Assembly: GCA_016234935.1 (NCBI GenBank)
Contig: JACRNL010000011.1
Coordinates: forward strand, 62,001-126,000
Reading direction: 5' to 3'
DNA: 64,000 nt
Source of the DNA: Deltaproteobacteria bacterium
GTDB lineage: Bacteria; Desulfobacterota; GWC2-55-46
In this document: in pieces, positions 16,525 through 24,896 of the stretch
Numbering within the stretch: the first letter of the stretch is position 1
How the letters are laid out: each line of letters starts with the position of its first letter
Position numbers and translations under genes: made by a program
Notes under the pieces: model-generated
The model's database searches: none
Seen by the model: the letters and a program-made list of their open reading frames with translations, nothing else
Told to the model about the DNA's origin: nothing

Positions 16525-17085
16525 ATGAAGGGAATGACAGGAATGAAAAGATTATTGGCTACGACCGCTCTTTTGCGGGTACCATTAGTGCGGGCACCAT
16601 TAGTCATAATGATGCTCCTTTTATCAACCGGATGTGCTTCTATCATCGCCGGTAAGACTCAGCTTATCGGAATTAACAGTAACCCTGACTCTGCGCAGAT
16701 TTCCATTAAAGACGAATATGGACAGGCGGTTTTTAGTGGGACAACACCGACATCCATACTTCTTGCAAAAGGGGATGGGTATTTTCATGGTAAGGATTAC
16801 ACAGTAGATATCGCAAAAGATGGTTATTCAAAGCAAGTTGTTACCATAAAGAGCAGTGCGGGTGGATGGTATCTGTTCGGTAATATTATATTTGGCGGGT
16901 TGATAGGCTGGTTTATTGTTGACCCACTTACCGGGGCGATGTGGACCTTATCGCCGGAGAAGGTAAATGCCGGGCTTAGTAAGAATATAGTGAATGGCAA
17001 CAGGCAAAATCCAAGCGAGTTGTACATAGTCCTTTTGAACGATGTTCCGATAAACTTAAGAGATCAAATGGTACGGGTTAAGTAG
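16525..17085 (+). CDS. Putative lipoprotein with PEGA-like domain
   Basis: Hydrophobic N-terminus followed by the lipobox STGC (Cys near residue 34), then ASIIAGKTQLIGINSNPDSA, a PEGA-like start (N-P-D-S-A-x-I-x-I). A glycine-rich hydrophobic stretch (FGNIIFGGLIGWFIVDPL) in the middle could be membrane associated and is typical of small lipoproteins with a PEGA fold. Start 16525 is chosen because AAAGGGGG precedes it. GCGGG-ACCATTAGT-type sequence is duplicated at about 16576-16605 within the signal peptide. AT-rich; probably acquired together with the XRE gene. Confidence 0.65.
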   Translation: MKGMTGMKRLLATTALLRVPLVRAPLVIMMLLLSTGCASIIAGKTQLIGINSNPDSAQISIKDEYGQAVFSGTTPTSILLAKGDGYFHGKDYTVDIAKDGYSKQVVTIKSSAGGWYLFGNIIFGGLIGWFIVDPLTGAMWTLSPEKVNAGLSKNIVNGNRQNPSELYIVLLNDVPINLRDQMVRVK

Positions 17086-17116
17086 CAATGTGTAATATTC
17101 TGATGTCTTTTATCGT

Positions 17117-17165
17117 TTCCACGCTCCAGCGTCCAGCCTCGTAGGGCGGGCTGTGCCAGCCATTC
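17117..17165. repeat. Intergenic repeats E4 and F2
   Basis: TTTCCACGCTCCAGCGT followed by CTCGTAGGGCGGGCTGTGCC. They are fragments of the E and F families that also lie at 744-834, in the opposite order and strand. Confidence 0.6.
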
Positions 17166-17191
17166 GCTGAGGCCAGCTGAGATACCCTCCT

Positions 17192-17740
17192 TCATATCCT
17201 CGCCATCACTCCTTTGTTCACCTCCGTTGCTTTTTCCGGGCCATAGAGCAGCTCCACGAGCTTGAAGGCGAATTCTATGGCGGTGCCCGGGGACTGGCTG
17301 GTGACGATGTTGCCGTCTACGACTACGCGCTCGTCGCTGATTTTTGCGGCTATCAGCTCGGCGCGCACGCTTGGGTGGCTTGTTATGGTGCGGTATTTTG
17401 TGATGCCTGTTTTAGACAATACCGCGGGCGCGGCGCAGATGGCCGTGACGAATTTACCCTTTTCGAATAGATCATGGACTATCTTCCTGACGCGCTCGTC
17501 TTTTTTCAGGTTCTCCGTGCCTGCGGCTCCGCCCGGCAGGACGATCATGTCAAACGTGTCATTTGCCACCGCGTCAAGCTCGGCATCGGCGAGGACCTGT
17601 ATCCTGCTCCTGCCTTCGATGGCGCCTTTGATTGTTCCCGCGATAATTACTTCAGCCCCGGCGCGCCTCAGTATATCCACCACTGCAAGGGCTTCTATTT
17701 CCTCAAACCCGGGGGCAAGCGGCATAAGAACTTTTTTCAT
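17192..17740 (-). CDS. DJ-1/PfpI family protein (YajL/ThiJ type)
   Basis: Begins MKKVLMPLAPGFEEIEALAV, the canonical DJ-1 start with a conserved Glu, and has the nucleophile elbow VTAICAAPAVL (reactive Cys near residue 106). Family members act as protein/nucleotide deglycases, chaperones or oxidative-stress proteins; the historical name ThiJ does not imply a role in the thiamine operon downstream. A strong AAGGAGG lies 8 bases before the ATG. 182 residues, typical. Confidence 0.92.
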   Translation of the reverse strand: MKKVLMPLAPGFEEIEALAVVDILRRAGAEVIIAGTIKGAIEGRSRIQVLADAELDAVANDTFDMIVLPGGAAGTENLKKDERVRKIVHDLFEKGKFVTAICAAPAVLSKTGITKYRTITSHPSVRAELIAAKISDERVVVDGNIVTSQSPGTAIEFAFKLVELLYGPEKATEVNKGVMARI

Positions 17741-17769
17741 AAAGGTCCTCCTTATTGATATATCACTGG

Positions 17770-17797
17770 ATTATACACGCTCTTTTTAATTTTGGAA
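17770..17797 (-). promoter_or_regulatory. Promoter-like sequence for the DJ-1 gene
   Basis: On the minus strand TTCCAA (17797-17792), a 16-base spacer, and a perfect TATAAT (17775-17770), about 30 bases before the start codon. Confidence 0.45.
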
Positions 17798-17832
17798 GTT
17801 GTTTTGCGGGGTTTTTGGTATAAAATAAAAGT

Positions 17833-19656
17833 ATGGCAGAGCGCGCGCATAAGCAGAACCGTCTTATCAACGAGAAAAGTCCGTACCTGCGCCAGCACGC
17901 GGAAAACCCGGTGGACTGGTATCCATGGTCGGATGAGGCGATTGAAAGGGCAAGGCGCGAGGACAAGCCCATGCTCGTCAGCATCGGGTATTCGAGCTGT
18001 CACTGGTGCCACGTGATGGAAAGGGAGTCCTTCGAGGACGCTGATACGGCGCGGATAATGAACGAGAACTTCATTAATATAAAAGTGGACAGGGAAGAGA
18101 GGCCTGACATAGACAGCCTCTACATGAAGGCCGTGCAGGCCATGACCGGAAGCGGCGGATGGCCGCTGAATGTGTTTACCACGCCGGACGGTGTGCCTTT
18201 TTTCGGCGGGACATATTTTCCTCCGGATGAGAATTACGGCATGGCGCCTTTTAAAAAAGTGCTTCTGGCCGCAAGCGAGGCGTACAGGAAGAATAAGGCG
18301 AGGATAGACGCCGTTGGAAAGGATATAACCGAGGCGCTTGCGCACAGGAAGATTACGGAGCCGGTCGCGATAAGCAGGGGTTTGGCGGATGCGGCTTTTG
18401 AAGCGGCAAGGCGGCGCTTTGACAATCTCTATGGCGGCTTTGGCTCCGGCGCGAAGTTTCCCCATGCCATGTTTTTAAAGTTTCTCTATATGTATTATAA
18501 ACGCACCGGCGAGCAGGAGGCCCTTGCCATTGTGAAAAAGTCCCTTTCGGCAATGGCGTCCGGCGGGATGTATGATCATCTTGGAGGCGGCTTCCACCGT
18601 TATTCAGTGGATGAGCGCTGGGAAGTGCCGCATTTTGAAAAGATGCTTTACGACAACGCGCTTTTGCTTGAGCTGTGCGCGTTCGCGCACAGGGGGACCG
18701 GTTTGGAGTTTTTTAAGGAAACCGCGCTTGAGACGGCAGACTATCTCTTCAGGGAGATGCGCGACCCGTCCGGCGGGTTTTACTCATCCCAGGATGCGGA
18801 CGTCGAGGGGGAGGAGGGCGGCTGCTATCTGTGGGACGCGGCTGAGATACGGGCGGTTTTGAGCGAGGCCGGCGCGAAAAGGTTCATGCGGTTTTTTTCC
18901 GTGACAGAAGAGGGCAACCTTGAAGGGAAGAACGTCCTGCGCATAGACAACTTCTTTAAAAGGCCGGGCGAACCGCTGCCCGAAGACATAAAAAACATGA
19001 AGAAGGTTCTGCTTGAGGCGCGCCTTAAAAGGCGGCGGCCAAATACCGACAAAAAGATAATCGCCGCGTGGAATGGCCTTGTGATAAGCGCCCTTGCGGA
19101 GGCTGGCCGCGCCTTCGGAAGAAAGGACCTTCTCGACGCCGCTGAAAAATGCGCCCGGTTCATCCTTGGCTCATTGAGGGATGAAGAAGGCAGGCTCTTT
19201 CGCTATCATCTCGGCGGCAAGGCCGGCGCGGCCGGCGGGCTTGAGGATTATGCGCTCACGGGATGCGCCCTGCTTTCGCTCCATGATGCCACAGGAGAGG
19301 AAATATGGCTCAAGGAGAGCCTTGGATTGGCCCGGACGATGACAGACCTTTTTTATGACAGCGGCGAGGCCCTGTTTTTCGACTGCGCCTCAGACCGCAA
19401 GGGGTTGAACCCCTTCAAGGGGCTGTTCGTCAGGGAAAGAGACCTTTTTGACAATGACGTGCCTTCAGGCAACTCCGCCGCGGCGGAGCTGTTTCTAAGA
19501 CTTTCCGTACTTGCCGGCAATAACGCATACAGGGCAATGTCCGAGGAGATACTTAAGTCGGTTGAAGGCATAAATGAAGAGCCCATTATGTACGGGAATT
19601 TCCTGTGCGTTCTTGAAAGGTTTTTAAGCGTAAGGGAACTTCCCGTGCGTTCCTGA
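17833..19656 (+). CDS. Thioredoxin-domain protein, YyaL/SSP411 (DUF255) family
   Basis: About 607 residues. The N-terminal thioredoxin-like domain contains [16 protein letters not shown], the hallmark of DUF255, and [16 protein letters not shown]. The rest is an alpha-alpha barrel like N-acylglucosamine 2-epimerases ([27 protein letters not shown]). The precise reaction of this family is not established. A family A palindrome (19401-19422) is inserted in frame as [12 protein letters not shown]. The 3' end lies in a tandem 40-bp repeat, which sets the last residues (PVRS). No clear Shine-Dalgarno precedes 17833. Confidence 0.9.
   Translation: MAERAHKQNRLINEKSPYLRQHAENPVDWYPWSDEAIERARREDKPMLVSIGYSSCHWCHVMERESFEDADTARIMNENFINIKVDREERPDIDSLYMKAVQAMTGSGGWPLNVFTTPDGVPFFGGTYFPPDENYGMAPFKKVLLAASEAYRKNKARIDAVGKDITEALAHRKITEPVAISRGLADAAFEAARRRFDNLYGGFGSGAKFPHAMFLKFLYMYYKRTGEQEALAIVKKSLSAMASGGMYDHLGGGFHRYSVDERWEVPHFEKMLYDNALLLELCAFAHRGTGLEFFKETALETADYLFREMRDPSGGFYSSQDADVEGEEGGCYLWDAAEIRAVLSEAGAKRFMRFFSVTEEGNLEGKNVLRIDNFFKRPGEPLPEDIKNMKKVLLEARLKRRRPNTDKKIIAAWNGLVISALAEAGRAFGRKDLLDAAEKCARFILGSLRDEEGRLFRYHLGGKAGAAGGLEDYALTGCALLSLHDATGEEIWLKESLGLARTMTDLFYDSGEALFFDCASDRKGLNPFKGLFVRERDLFDNDVPSGNSAAAELFLRLSVLAGNNAYRAMSEEILKSVEGINEEPIMYGNFLCVLERFLSVRELPVRS
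19401..19422. repeat. Palindromic repeat A2, inside the YyaL-type CDS
   Basis: GGGGTTGAACCCC followed by TTCAAGGGG, the exact reverse complement of A1. Read here as K-G-L-N-P-F-K-G without breaking the frame. Confidence 0.9.
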
Positions 19657-19711
19657 AAGGTTTTTAAGCATAAGGGAACTCCCGTGCGTTCCTGAAAGTT
19701 TTTTAAGCGGC
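19605..19711. repeat. Tandem ~40-bp repeat, 2.7 copies, at a gene 3' end
   Basis: Units start at GTGCGTTC at 19605, 19645 and 19684 (periods 40 and 39). Each reads GTGCGTTC(C/T)TGAAAG followed by TTTTTAAGC; the first two continue TAAGGGAACT. Because 40 is not a multiple of 3, the second unit is read in a new frame and stops at TGA 19654. Confidence 0.9.
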
Positions 19712-19817
19712 AGCGCAATGTTGGACTGTATCGCCTCGGAATGCAAAAAAACCTGCCTGACCCATTGCTGATTTCAAGGCCTGCGCTTTTATTTTTTTAA
19801 AACAGCACATAAACATG

Positions 19818-19847
19818 TTGACTAAGTGACATATTTTATATTATTCT
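19818..19847 (+). promoter_or_regulatory. Promoter-like sequence for the ANTAR regulator
   Basis: TTGACT (19818-19823), an 18-base spacer, TATTCT (19842-19847). A transcript starting near 19854 would exclude the GTG at 19851 and support ATG 19881 as start codon. Confidence 0.4.
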
Positions 19848-19880
19848 TGTGTGATAGTCACGAAGGCTATACTTGTCAAG

Positions 19881-20483
19881 ATGGCAAAAACAAACATCAT
19901 AGAAAAAAACCTCCATAAAGTCCTGATCGCCGAGGACAACGCAAAAACAAGGCTATTTCTCAAAAATCAGCTTGAGCTTTTGGGTTATTCGGTTGTGGGA
20001 GCGGCATCGAACGGCAAGGATGTCGTAGAGATGGCCGTAGAGCTTAAACCGACCCTTGTGATCATGGACGTTAAGATGCCGCAGATGGACGGCATCGAGG
20101 CCGCGAGGGCTATAACCGCAAAGACCGTCGTTCCCATAATACTCATCACGGGGATATCCTCCGATGACATGGCATTAAAGGCCATAGACGCGGGGGTTTT
20201 TGCGTATCTCGTCAAACCTGTCACCAAGAAGCAGCTTGAGCCCGCTATAAGGCTTGCGCTGGCGCGTTACGAAGAGTTTAAAAGCCTCAAGAGCGAGGTA
20301 AGCGACCTCAAGGATGCGATAGAAACGCGCAAAGTCGTAGAGAAGGCAAAGGGCATCCTGATGAAAAGGAGCAACCTTTCCGAGGAAGACGCCTTCAAGA
20401 TGATGCAGACCCATTCGCAAAAGGAAAACAAAAAGATGCGTGAAATCGCCGACGCGATAATTTCCGCGAGCAAACTTATCTGA
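19881..20483 (+). CDS. Response regulator with ANTAR RNA-binding domain
   Basis: The receiver domain starts HKVLIAEDNAKTRLFLK; phosphoacceptor Asp in TLVIMDVKMPQMDGIE, with Thr/Ser and Lys positions in LITGIS and YLVKPVTKK. The C-terminus is an ANTAR domain (VEKAKGILMKRSNLSEEDAF, then MREIADAIISAS), which binds paired hairpins in leader RNA to block termination. No histidine kinase is adjacent. It is the gene directly before the thiamine riboswitch, but I see no ANTAR-type double hairpin in that leader, so a link is speculative. The frame opens at GTG 19851; ATG 19881 is preferred. Confidence 0.9.
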   Translation: MAKTNIIEKNLHKVLIAEDNAKTRLFLKNQLELLGYSVVGAASNGKDVVEMAVELKPTLVIMDVKMPQMDGIEAARAITAKTVVPIILITGISSDDMALKAIDAGVFAYLVKPVTKKQLEPAIRLALARYEEFKSLKSEVSDLKDAIETRKVVEKAKGILMKRSNLSEEDAFKMMQTHSQKENKKMREIADAIISASKLI

Positions 20484-20514
20484 CAAAGGGATTGAGGTTG
20501 CTGAAAAACATATA

Positions 20515-20602
20515 GCGCTGGGGGAGCCGCAAGGCTGAGAGTTCTCCGAATGGAGATGACCCCGACGACCTGAACCGGGTAATGCCGGCGTAGGAAAGCG
20601 GC
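20515..20602 (+). ncRNA. TPP riboswitch (THI element)
   Basis: Contains the conserved sequence blocks of the thiamine pyrophosphate aptamer in order: GGGGGAGCC, GGCTGAGAG, GATGACCCCGACGACCTGAA, CCGGGTAATGCCGGCGTAGG and AAAGCGG. A terminator follows at 20645, so high TPP should stop transcription of the thiamine operon. Confidence 0.97.
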
Positions 20603-20644
20603 TGAAGGTTGTTTGAATTAAAGACGTTCCATTGCATTATCAGC

Positions 20645-20677
20645 AAAGCCGCCGGTATTTTCGGGCGGCTTTTTTTA
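20645..20677 (+). terminator. Riboswitch-controlled terminator
   Basis: Stem AAAGCCGCC (20645-20653) pairing with GGCGGCTTT (20664-20672), followed by TTTTTA. It is placed between the TPP aptamer and the first gene of the operon, as expected for a transcription-attenuating riboswitch. Confidence 0.9.
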
Positions 20678-20724
20678 TTGCCCTTGACGAGGGGTTGCGC
20701 CCCCGGCGATGGAAAGGGATTCAG

Positions 20725-22113
20725 ATGCGCATAGACGGCAAAAATATAGAGACGCTCCTTGAAAACGGCCCTGCATCAAGGGACGCGGTCTTTGACGTCA
20801 TCAAAAAGGCGCGCGAGGCAAAGGGGCTTGCCATTGAAGAGGCCGCCGTGCTTTTAAGGGCCGGGGACCATGACGCGGTCAGCGCTATCCTTGACGCGGC
20901 AGGCGCGGTAAAGGAGCGCGTCTTCGGCAAAAGGGTCGTCCTTTTCGCGCCGCTTTATCTTTCGAACTTCTGCACGAACGGATGCCTCTACTGCGGCTTC
21001 AGGAGCGCGAACAAAACCGTGGCGCGCAAGGCCCTTGAAATCGAAGAGGTCGTGAAGGAGGCCGCCGCCCTTGTCGAGATGGGTTTTAAAAGGGTATTGC
21101 TCGTCACAGGGGAAGACCCCCGCTGGGGGCTCGATTATATAATCGCCTGCGTAAGGGCCGTCTACGAAAAGACCGGCATGAGGATAGTCCACGTGAACGC
21201 CCCGCCGATGGACGTGGCGGGCTTTCGGGAGCTTAAAAAGGCCGGCGTCGGCGTGTTTCAGGCCTTTCAGGAGACCTATCACAGCGAGACTTATGGAAAG
21301 ATGCACCCGTGGGGCATGAAAAAGGAGTTCGCGTTCAGGCTCGGCGTTATGGACAGGGCGCTGGAAGCCGGGTTTGAAGACGTCGGCATAGGCCCGCTCC
21401 TGGGGCTGTATGACTTTAAATTTGAGATATTATCTTCCATCGCGCACTCGCTGCATTTATATGAAAGGTTCGGCGCGCACGCGCATACCATTTCCGTGCC
21501 TAGGCTCCGCCCGGCTGAAGGCGGCGCTCTTGGCGCTCCGCCGTATCCCGTAAATGACGATGAATTCAAAAAGGCCGTAGCCGTGCTTCGTTTAACCGTC
21601 CCGTCAGCCGGCGTGGTTATCTCGACGAGGGAGCCTGCAGGTCTGCGCAGGGAACTGCTCCATATCGGCGCAACGCAGCTGAGCGCGGCCTCGCGCACCA
21701 ACCCCGGCGGCTATACGAACGGCGGCGGCAAGGAAATCCTTGAACAGTTTTCAACGAACGACCACAGGACGCTTAGCGAGGTGATGGCGTCAATCGTCGA
21801 GGAGGGAGGCCTGCCGAGCCTTTGCACCTCGTGCTACCGCTCCGGCAGGGTGGGCGGCAACTTCACGGAAAAGACCGTTAAAGGCGAGATGGAAAGGTTT
21901 TGCCACGCCAACGCGATACTGACGCTGAAGGAATACATCGCGGACAGTTCAAGCCCCCGCTTCAGGCACGCGAGGGCAGGAAACGGCGTTAAGGGGCTTT
22001 TCCAGGGCGCGCTTAACGCCGCGCTGGATGAGATAAAGGACGAGGCAATGAAAAAGGCCGTTATGGAAAAGCTCAAGGAGCTTGAAAACGGCAAGAGGGA
22101 TGTCTATTTTTGA
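20725..22113 (+). CDS. HydG/ThiH-type radical SAM tyrosine lyase in the thiamine operon
   Basis: Radical SAM enzyme of about 462 residues, expected to cleave tyrosine to p-cresol and dehydroglycine, the thiazole precursor. The SAM-cluster motif is CTNGCLYC (C-x3-C-x2-C). The C-terminal half has CTSCY through ERFC, exactly C-x2-C-x22-C, the auxiliary-cluster signature of HydG, the FeFe-hydrogenase maturase, which ordinary ThiH lacks. Location behind a TPP riboswitch and before thiS/thiG argues for a thiamine role. ATG 20725 follows AAAGGG; the longer frame crosses the terminator. A family B repeat is inserted in frame (SPRFRHARAG). No hydE or hydF is in the window. Confidence 0.9.
   Translation: MRIDGKNIETLLENGPASRDAVFDVIKKAREAKGLAIEEAAVLLRAGDHDAVSAILDAAGAVKERVFGKRVVLFAPLYLSNFCTNGCLYCGFRSANKTVARKALEIEEVVKEAAALVEMGFKRVLLVTGEDPRWGLDYIIACVRAVYEKTGMRIVHVNAPPMDVAGFRELKKAGVGVFQAFQETYHSETYGKMHPWGMKKEFAFRLGVMDRALEAGFEDVGIGPLLGLYDFKFEILSSIAHSLHLYERFGAHAHTISVPRLRPAEGGALGAPPYPVNDDEFKKAVAVLRLTVPSAGVVISTREPAGLRRELLHIGATQLSAASRTNPGGYTNGGGKEILEQFSTNDHRTLSEVMASIVEEGGLPSLCTSCYRSGRVGGNFTEKTVKGEMERFCHANAILTLKEYIADSSSPRFRHARAGNGVKGLFQGALNAALDEIKDEAMKKAVMEKLKELENGKRDVYF
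21954..21980. repeat. Palindromic repeat B1, inside the HydG/ThiH-like CDS
   Basis: CCCCCGCTTCAGGCACG followed by CGAGGGCAGG. Read as S-P-R-F-R-H-A-R-A-G, shortly after the last cluster cysteine. Confidence 0.88.
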
Positions 22114-22123
22114 GGTAACTCCG

Positions 22124-22324
22124 ATGATTATCAGGATAAACGGCATCGAAAGAGAGGTCGAAGACGGCATGACGCTAAAGACGCTTCTTGACTTTCTTAA
22201 AATAAAGACGCATGGCATCGCCGTTGAACTCAATAAAGAGGTTGTTTTGAAAAGACTTTATGCCGGCACGATTATCAAGGAGCGCGACGTGCTGGAGATA
22301 ATACGCATGGCAGGGGGCGGATAA
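22124..22324 (+). CDS. thiS: Sulfur carrier protein ThiS
   Basis: Ubiquitin-fold carrier of the thiazole sulfur as a C-terminal thiocarboxylate. 66 residues; starts MIIRINGIEREVEDG at ATG 22124 with GAGGT upstream and ends in MAGGG, the Gly-Gly tail to be activated by ThiF (not seen here). Shorter than the frame, which opens at 22082 inside the upstream gene. Confidence 0.95.
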   Translation: MIIRINGIEREVEDGMTLKTLLDFLKIKTHGIAVELNKEVVLKRLYAGTIIKERDVLEIIRMAGGG

Positions 22325-22382
22325 TTTTATCGAAGGCCTTAACTTTGATACGAGAGAGATATAATCAACAGGAGAAGAAAAA

Positions 22383-23153
22383 ATGGCGGACAGTTTTAAA
22401 ATAGGAACAAGGGAGTTCACCTCCCGTCTGATGGTCGGCACAGGCAAATATCCGTCGAATGAAATAATGAAAAAGGCGCTGGATGCGTCCGGGGCTGAGA
22501 TAGTCACGGTTGCCGTGAGAAGGGTGAATCTCGACAGGACCGGCGAGTCCATGCTCGACCACATTGACGCTGAGAGGTATACGCTTCTGCCCAATACCGC
22601 GGCCTGTTACACCGCGGATGAGGCCATACGCACGGCGCGCCTTGGCCGCGAGGCCCTTGAGACCGACCTCGTGAAGCTGGAGGTCATCGGCGATCAAAAG
22701 ACGCTCTTTCCGGACAACGAGGCGCTTTTAGAGGCCGCGCGGGTTCTGGTAAAAGAGGGCTTTCAGGTCATGCCATACACAAACGACGACCCCGTTATGG
22801 CGAAAAAACTCGAAGAGGCCGGCTGCGTCGCCGTCATGCCGCTTGCCGCGCCCATAGGGAGCGGCCTTGGCATAAGAAATCCCCATAACATCATGATCAT
22901 CCTTGAGTCAGCGCGCGTGCCGGTGATAGTCGACGCGGGCGTGGGCACGGCGTCTGACGCGGCCGCGGCAATGGAGCTTGGTTGCTGCGGCATACTGATG
23001 AACACGGGGATAGCCTCGGCTAAAGACCCTGTCTCCATGGCAAGGGCCATGAACCTTGCGGTAGAGGCCGGGCGGCTTGCTTATTTGTCAGGCAGGATAC
23101 CGAGGAAGCTCTATGGAGCGGCGTCGAGCCCGCTGACGGGTTTGATAGAGTAG
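22383..23153 (+). CDS. thiG: Thiazole synthase
   Basis: TIM-barrel enzyme that joins ThiS thiocarboxylate, dehydroglycine and 1-deoxyxylulose 5-phosphate into the thiazole phosphate. Motifs [47 protein letters not shown] and [19 protein letters not shown] are all present. 256 residues, typical. It starts 58 bp after thiS behind GGAGAAGAAAAA. Confidence 0.97.
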   Translation: MADSFKIGTREFTSRLMVGTGKYPSNEIMKKALDASGAEIVTVAVRRVNLDRTGESMLDHIDAERYTLLPNTAACYTADEAIRTARLGREALETDLVKLEVIGDQKTLFPDNEALLEAARVLVKEGFQVMPYTNDDPVMAKKLEEAGCVAVMPLAAPIGSGLGIRNPHNIMIILESARVPVIVDAGVGTASDAAAAMELGCCGILMNTGIASAKDPVSMARAMNLAVEAGRLAYLSGRIPRKLYGAASSPLTGLIE

Positions 23154-23220
23154 GCAGGCCGACCCATCCTTCGGATGGGTGCCCCGAAAAGCTCAATTTA
23201 TCGCCGGGAAAGGAGACGCC

Positions 23221-24027
23221 GTGCACCCGATACTTTTTAAATACGGTTTTATCGAAATACGCTTTTACGGCCTCATGTATGTCGTGGCGATACTTTTTGC
23301 AACGTATATCATTAAGCGGGAGGTCGTGCGTAAGGCGATAGGCCTTACTGCCGATGAAGTCGTAAACTTCATAACGTGGACGGTCATCGCCGGCGTCGTC
23401 GGCGCGAGGATATACTATGTTCTGTTTACCTTGGATTATTACACGGCAAATCCCGCCGAGATACCGGCCATATGGCACGGAGGGCTTGCCATACACGGCG
23501 GGCTTATCGGCGGCGCGGCCGCGGCGTGGGTCTACCTTAGAAGGCACGGCGTTGCGTTCTGGCGCATGGCTGACGCGGTGGCGCCGGCGTTGATATTAGG
23601 GCAGACATTCGGCAGGCTGGGCAACTTCATGAACGGCGACGCGCACGGAAGGCCCACCACCATGCCCTGGGGCGTTGTCTTCCCGCCGGGCAGCATCGCG
23701 GGATCCCAGTTTCCCGGCATCCCGCTTCATCCGACCATGCTCTACGAGATGGCTGTCAATTTCTGCATCTTTCTATTCCTGTGGCTGTCCTTGAGGAAGA
23801 GGGATCACAAAGACGGCTTTATATTCGCGGCCTACATCGCGCTCTATTCGTCCGGCCGGTTCGTGGTAGAGGGCTTCAGGGCGGACTCTCTGATGCTCGG
23901 CCCCATCAGGGTGGCCCAGCTTGTAAGCGCGTTCATAGCCGTATCAGTCGCCGTTTTTATCATCAATAGAAGGCTCTGGCAGCCTCAGACAATAGAAGCA
24001 AAAAAAACCAGGAGAAAAAGAAGCTGA
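23221..24027 (+). CDS. lgt: Prolipoprotein diacylglyceryl transferase
   Basis: Inner-membrane enzyme that adds diacylglyceryl from phosphatidylglycerol to the lipobox Cys. Signatures HGGLAIHGGLIGG and GRLGNFMNGDAHGRPT (the Lgt motif) are intact, with about seven membrane segments. Start is GTG 23221 after AAAGGAG; the frame from 23179 includes an intergenic hairpin (23162-23180). It lies inside the thiamine operon between thiG and thiE, so its transcription is probably subject to the TPP riboswitch unless an internal promoter exists. 268 residues. Confidence 0.96.
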   Translation: MHPILFKYGFIEIRFYGLMYVVAILFATYIIKREVVRKAIGLTADEVVNFITWTVIAGVVGARIYYVLFTLDYYTANPAEIPAIWHGGLAIHGGLIGGAAAAWVYLRRHGVAFWRMADAVAPALILGQTFGRLGNFMNGDAHGRPTTMPWGVVFPPGSIAGSQFPGIPLHPTMLYEMAVNFCIFLFLWLSLRKRDHKDGFIFAAYIALYSSGRFVVEGFRADSLMLGPIRVAQLVSAFIAVSVAVFIINRRLWQPQTIEAKKTRRKRS

Positions 24028-24030
24028 CGC

Positions 24031-24702
24031 ATGGCTGATATTTTTAAAGGCTCGCCGCTTTACCTCGTGACGGACAGGCGGCTTTGCAAGGGCAAGGGGT
24101 TGAACCCTCTCAGAGGGTTGAACCCTTTCAAAGGGCTTGTTGCCGCAGTGGAAAAGGCAGTCAGCGCGGGCGTAAGGTTTGTTCAGCTCAGGGAAAAGGA
24201 TTTACCGGCTGGCGAGCTGCTTGCCGTTGCCATGGAGCTCCGCGCGGTTACGTCAAGGCGCGGCGCGATATTTATTATAAACGGCAGGCTTGACGCCGCG
24301 CTCCTTGCGGATGCCGACGGTGTTCATCTGGGGCAGGCTGATTTCGCGCCTGAAGACGCGCGGCCCTTTCTCGCAAAGGGTAAGCTCATCGGCGTTTCGA
24401 CGCATTCGCTGAAAGAGGCCCTGCAGGCCGAAGCAGACGGGGCTGACTACATCACCTTTGGCCCTGTCTGTCATACGCCCTCTAAGGCCGCCTACGGGCC
24501 GCCGGCAGGTTTTGTGGAATTGAAAAAGGCCGCGGACGCCGTTAAGATACCGGTCTTTGCGATAGGCGGCATGAAAAGAGAGACAATAAAAGATGCCCTT
24601 AGCGCAAGTGCAAAGGGCGTTGCCGTTATCACCGCGATACTTGACGGCAATGACGTCGGCGGCAATGTGAAAGAGTTGATGACGGAGCTAACAGGCTGCT
24701 GA
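24031..24702 (+). CDS. thiE: Thiamine-phosphate synthase
   Basis: Couples HMP pyrophosphate and thiazole phosphate. LYLVTDRR opens the barrel; VRFVQLREKDLPAGELL, ADGVHLGQADF, GVSTHSLKEA, YITFGPVCHTPSKA and VFAIGGM are conserved substrate and Mg sites. After the first strand a double family A repeat is inserted in frame (KGLNPLRGLNPFKG, 24096-24135), lengthening a surface loop. The last codons and TGA stop (T-G-C-stop) come from the left end of MITE copy 3. 223 residues. Confidence 0.95.
   Translation: MADIFKGSPLYLVTDRRLCKGKGLNPLRGLNPFKGLVAAVEKAVSAGVRFVQLREKDLPAGELLAVAMELRAVTSRRGAIFIINGRLDAALLADADGVHLGQADFAPEDARPFLAKGKLIGVSTHSLKEALQAEADGADYITFGPVCHTPSKAAYGPPAGFVELKKAADAVKIPVFAIGGMKRETIKDALSASAKGVAVITAILDGNDVGGNVKELMTELTGC
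24096..24135. repeat. Palindromic repeat A3 (two units), inside thiE
   Basis: GGGGTTGAACCC-TCTCAGAGGG joined to TTGAACCC-TTTCAAAGGG. The two units differ at paired positions (CTCTCAGAG versus CTTTCAAAG), so the stem is kept in both. Confidence 0.88.
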
Positions 24703-24880
24703 AAAAGTCCCATCTGCGGCGTTGTCTTTGTCATTCGTCACTGCGGCGCACAACAAAGTGCGCCTCGTTCCTCACTCCTCGACGCTTTGCATCTGGCTGG
24801 GTTCCCATTGCGTCTTTATTATTGCAATGGGAAGATTTGAGCAGCCTGACCATGTTTTGAGTTTTTTCGCAACTTGCTAA
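24691..24880. mobile_element. MITE-like element, family C copy 3 (long form)
   Basis: Left end ACAGGCTGCTGAAAAAGTCC, right part GATTTGAGCAGCCTGACCAT and outer end TTTTTTCGCAACTTGCTAA. Central hairpin GGCGCAC-AACAAA-GTGCGCC, then a segment CTGGGTTCCCATTGCGTCTT shared with copy 5 at 48405. It lies between thiE and thiC inside the operon and provides the thiE stop codon. Confidence 0.85.
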
Positions 24881-24896
24881 ACCGTAAGGAGCTAAC

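Noticed and set aside
17192-17740. DJ-1 (ThiJ) gene as part of thiamine synthesis
   Set aside because: The ThiJ name is historical; the gene is leftward, has its own promoter and is not behind the riboswitch.
20484-20724. ANTAR target hairpins in the thiamine leader
   Set aside because: The only structures are the TPP aptamer and its terminator; no paired hexaloop hairpins seen.
23162-23180. Hairpin ACCCATCC-TTC-GGATGGGT as terminator before lgt
   Set aside because: No T-run follows, and lgt reads on with its own ribosome binding site. Probably a small repeat.
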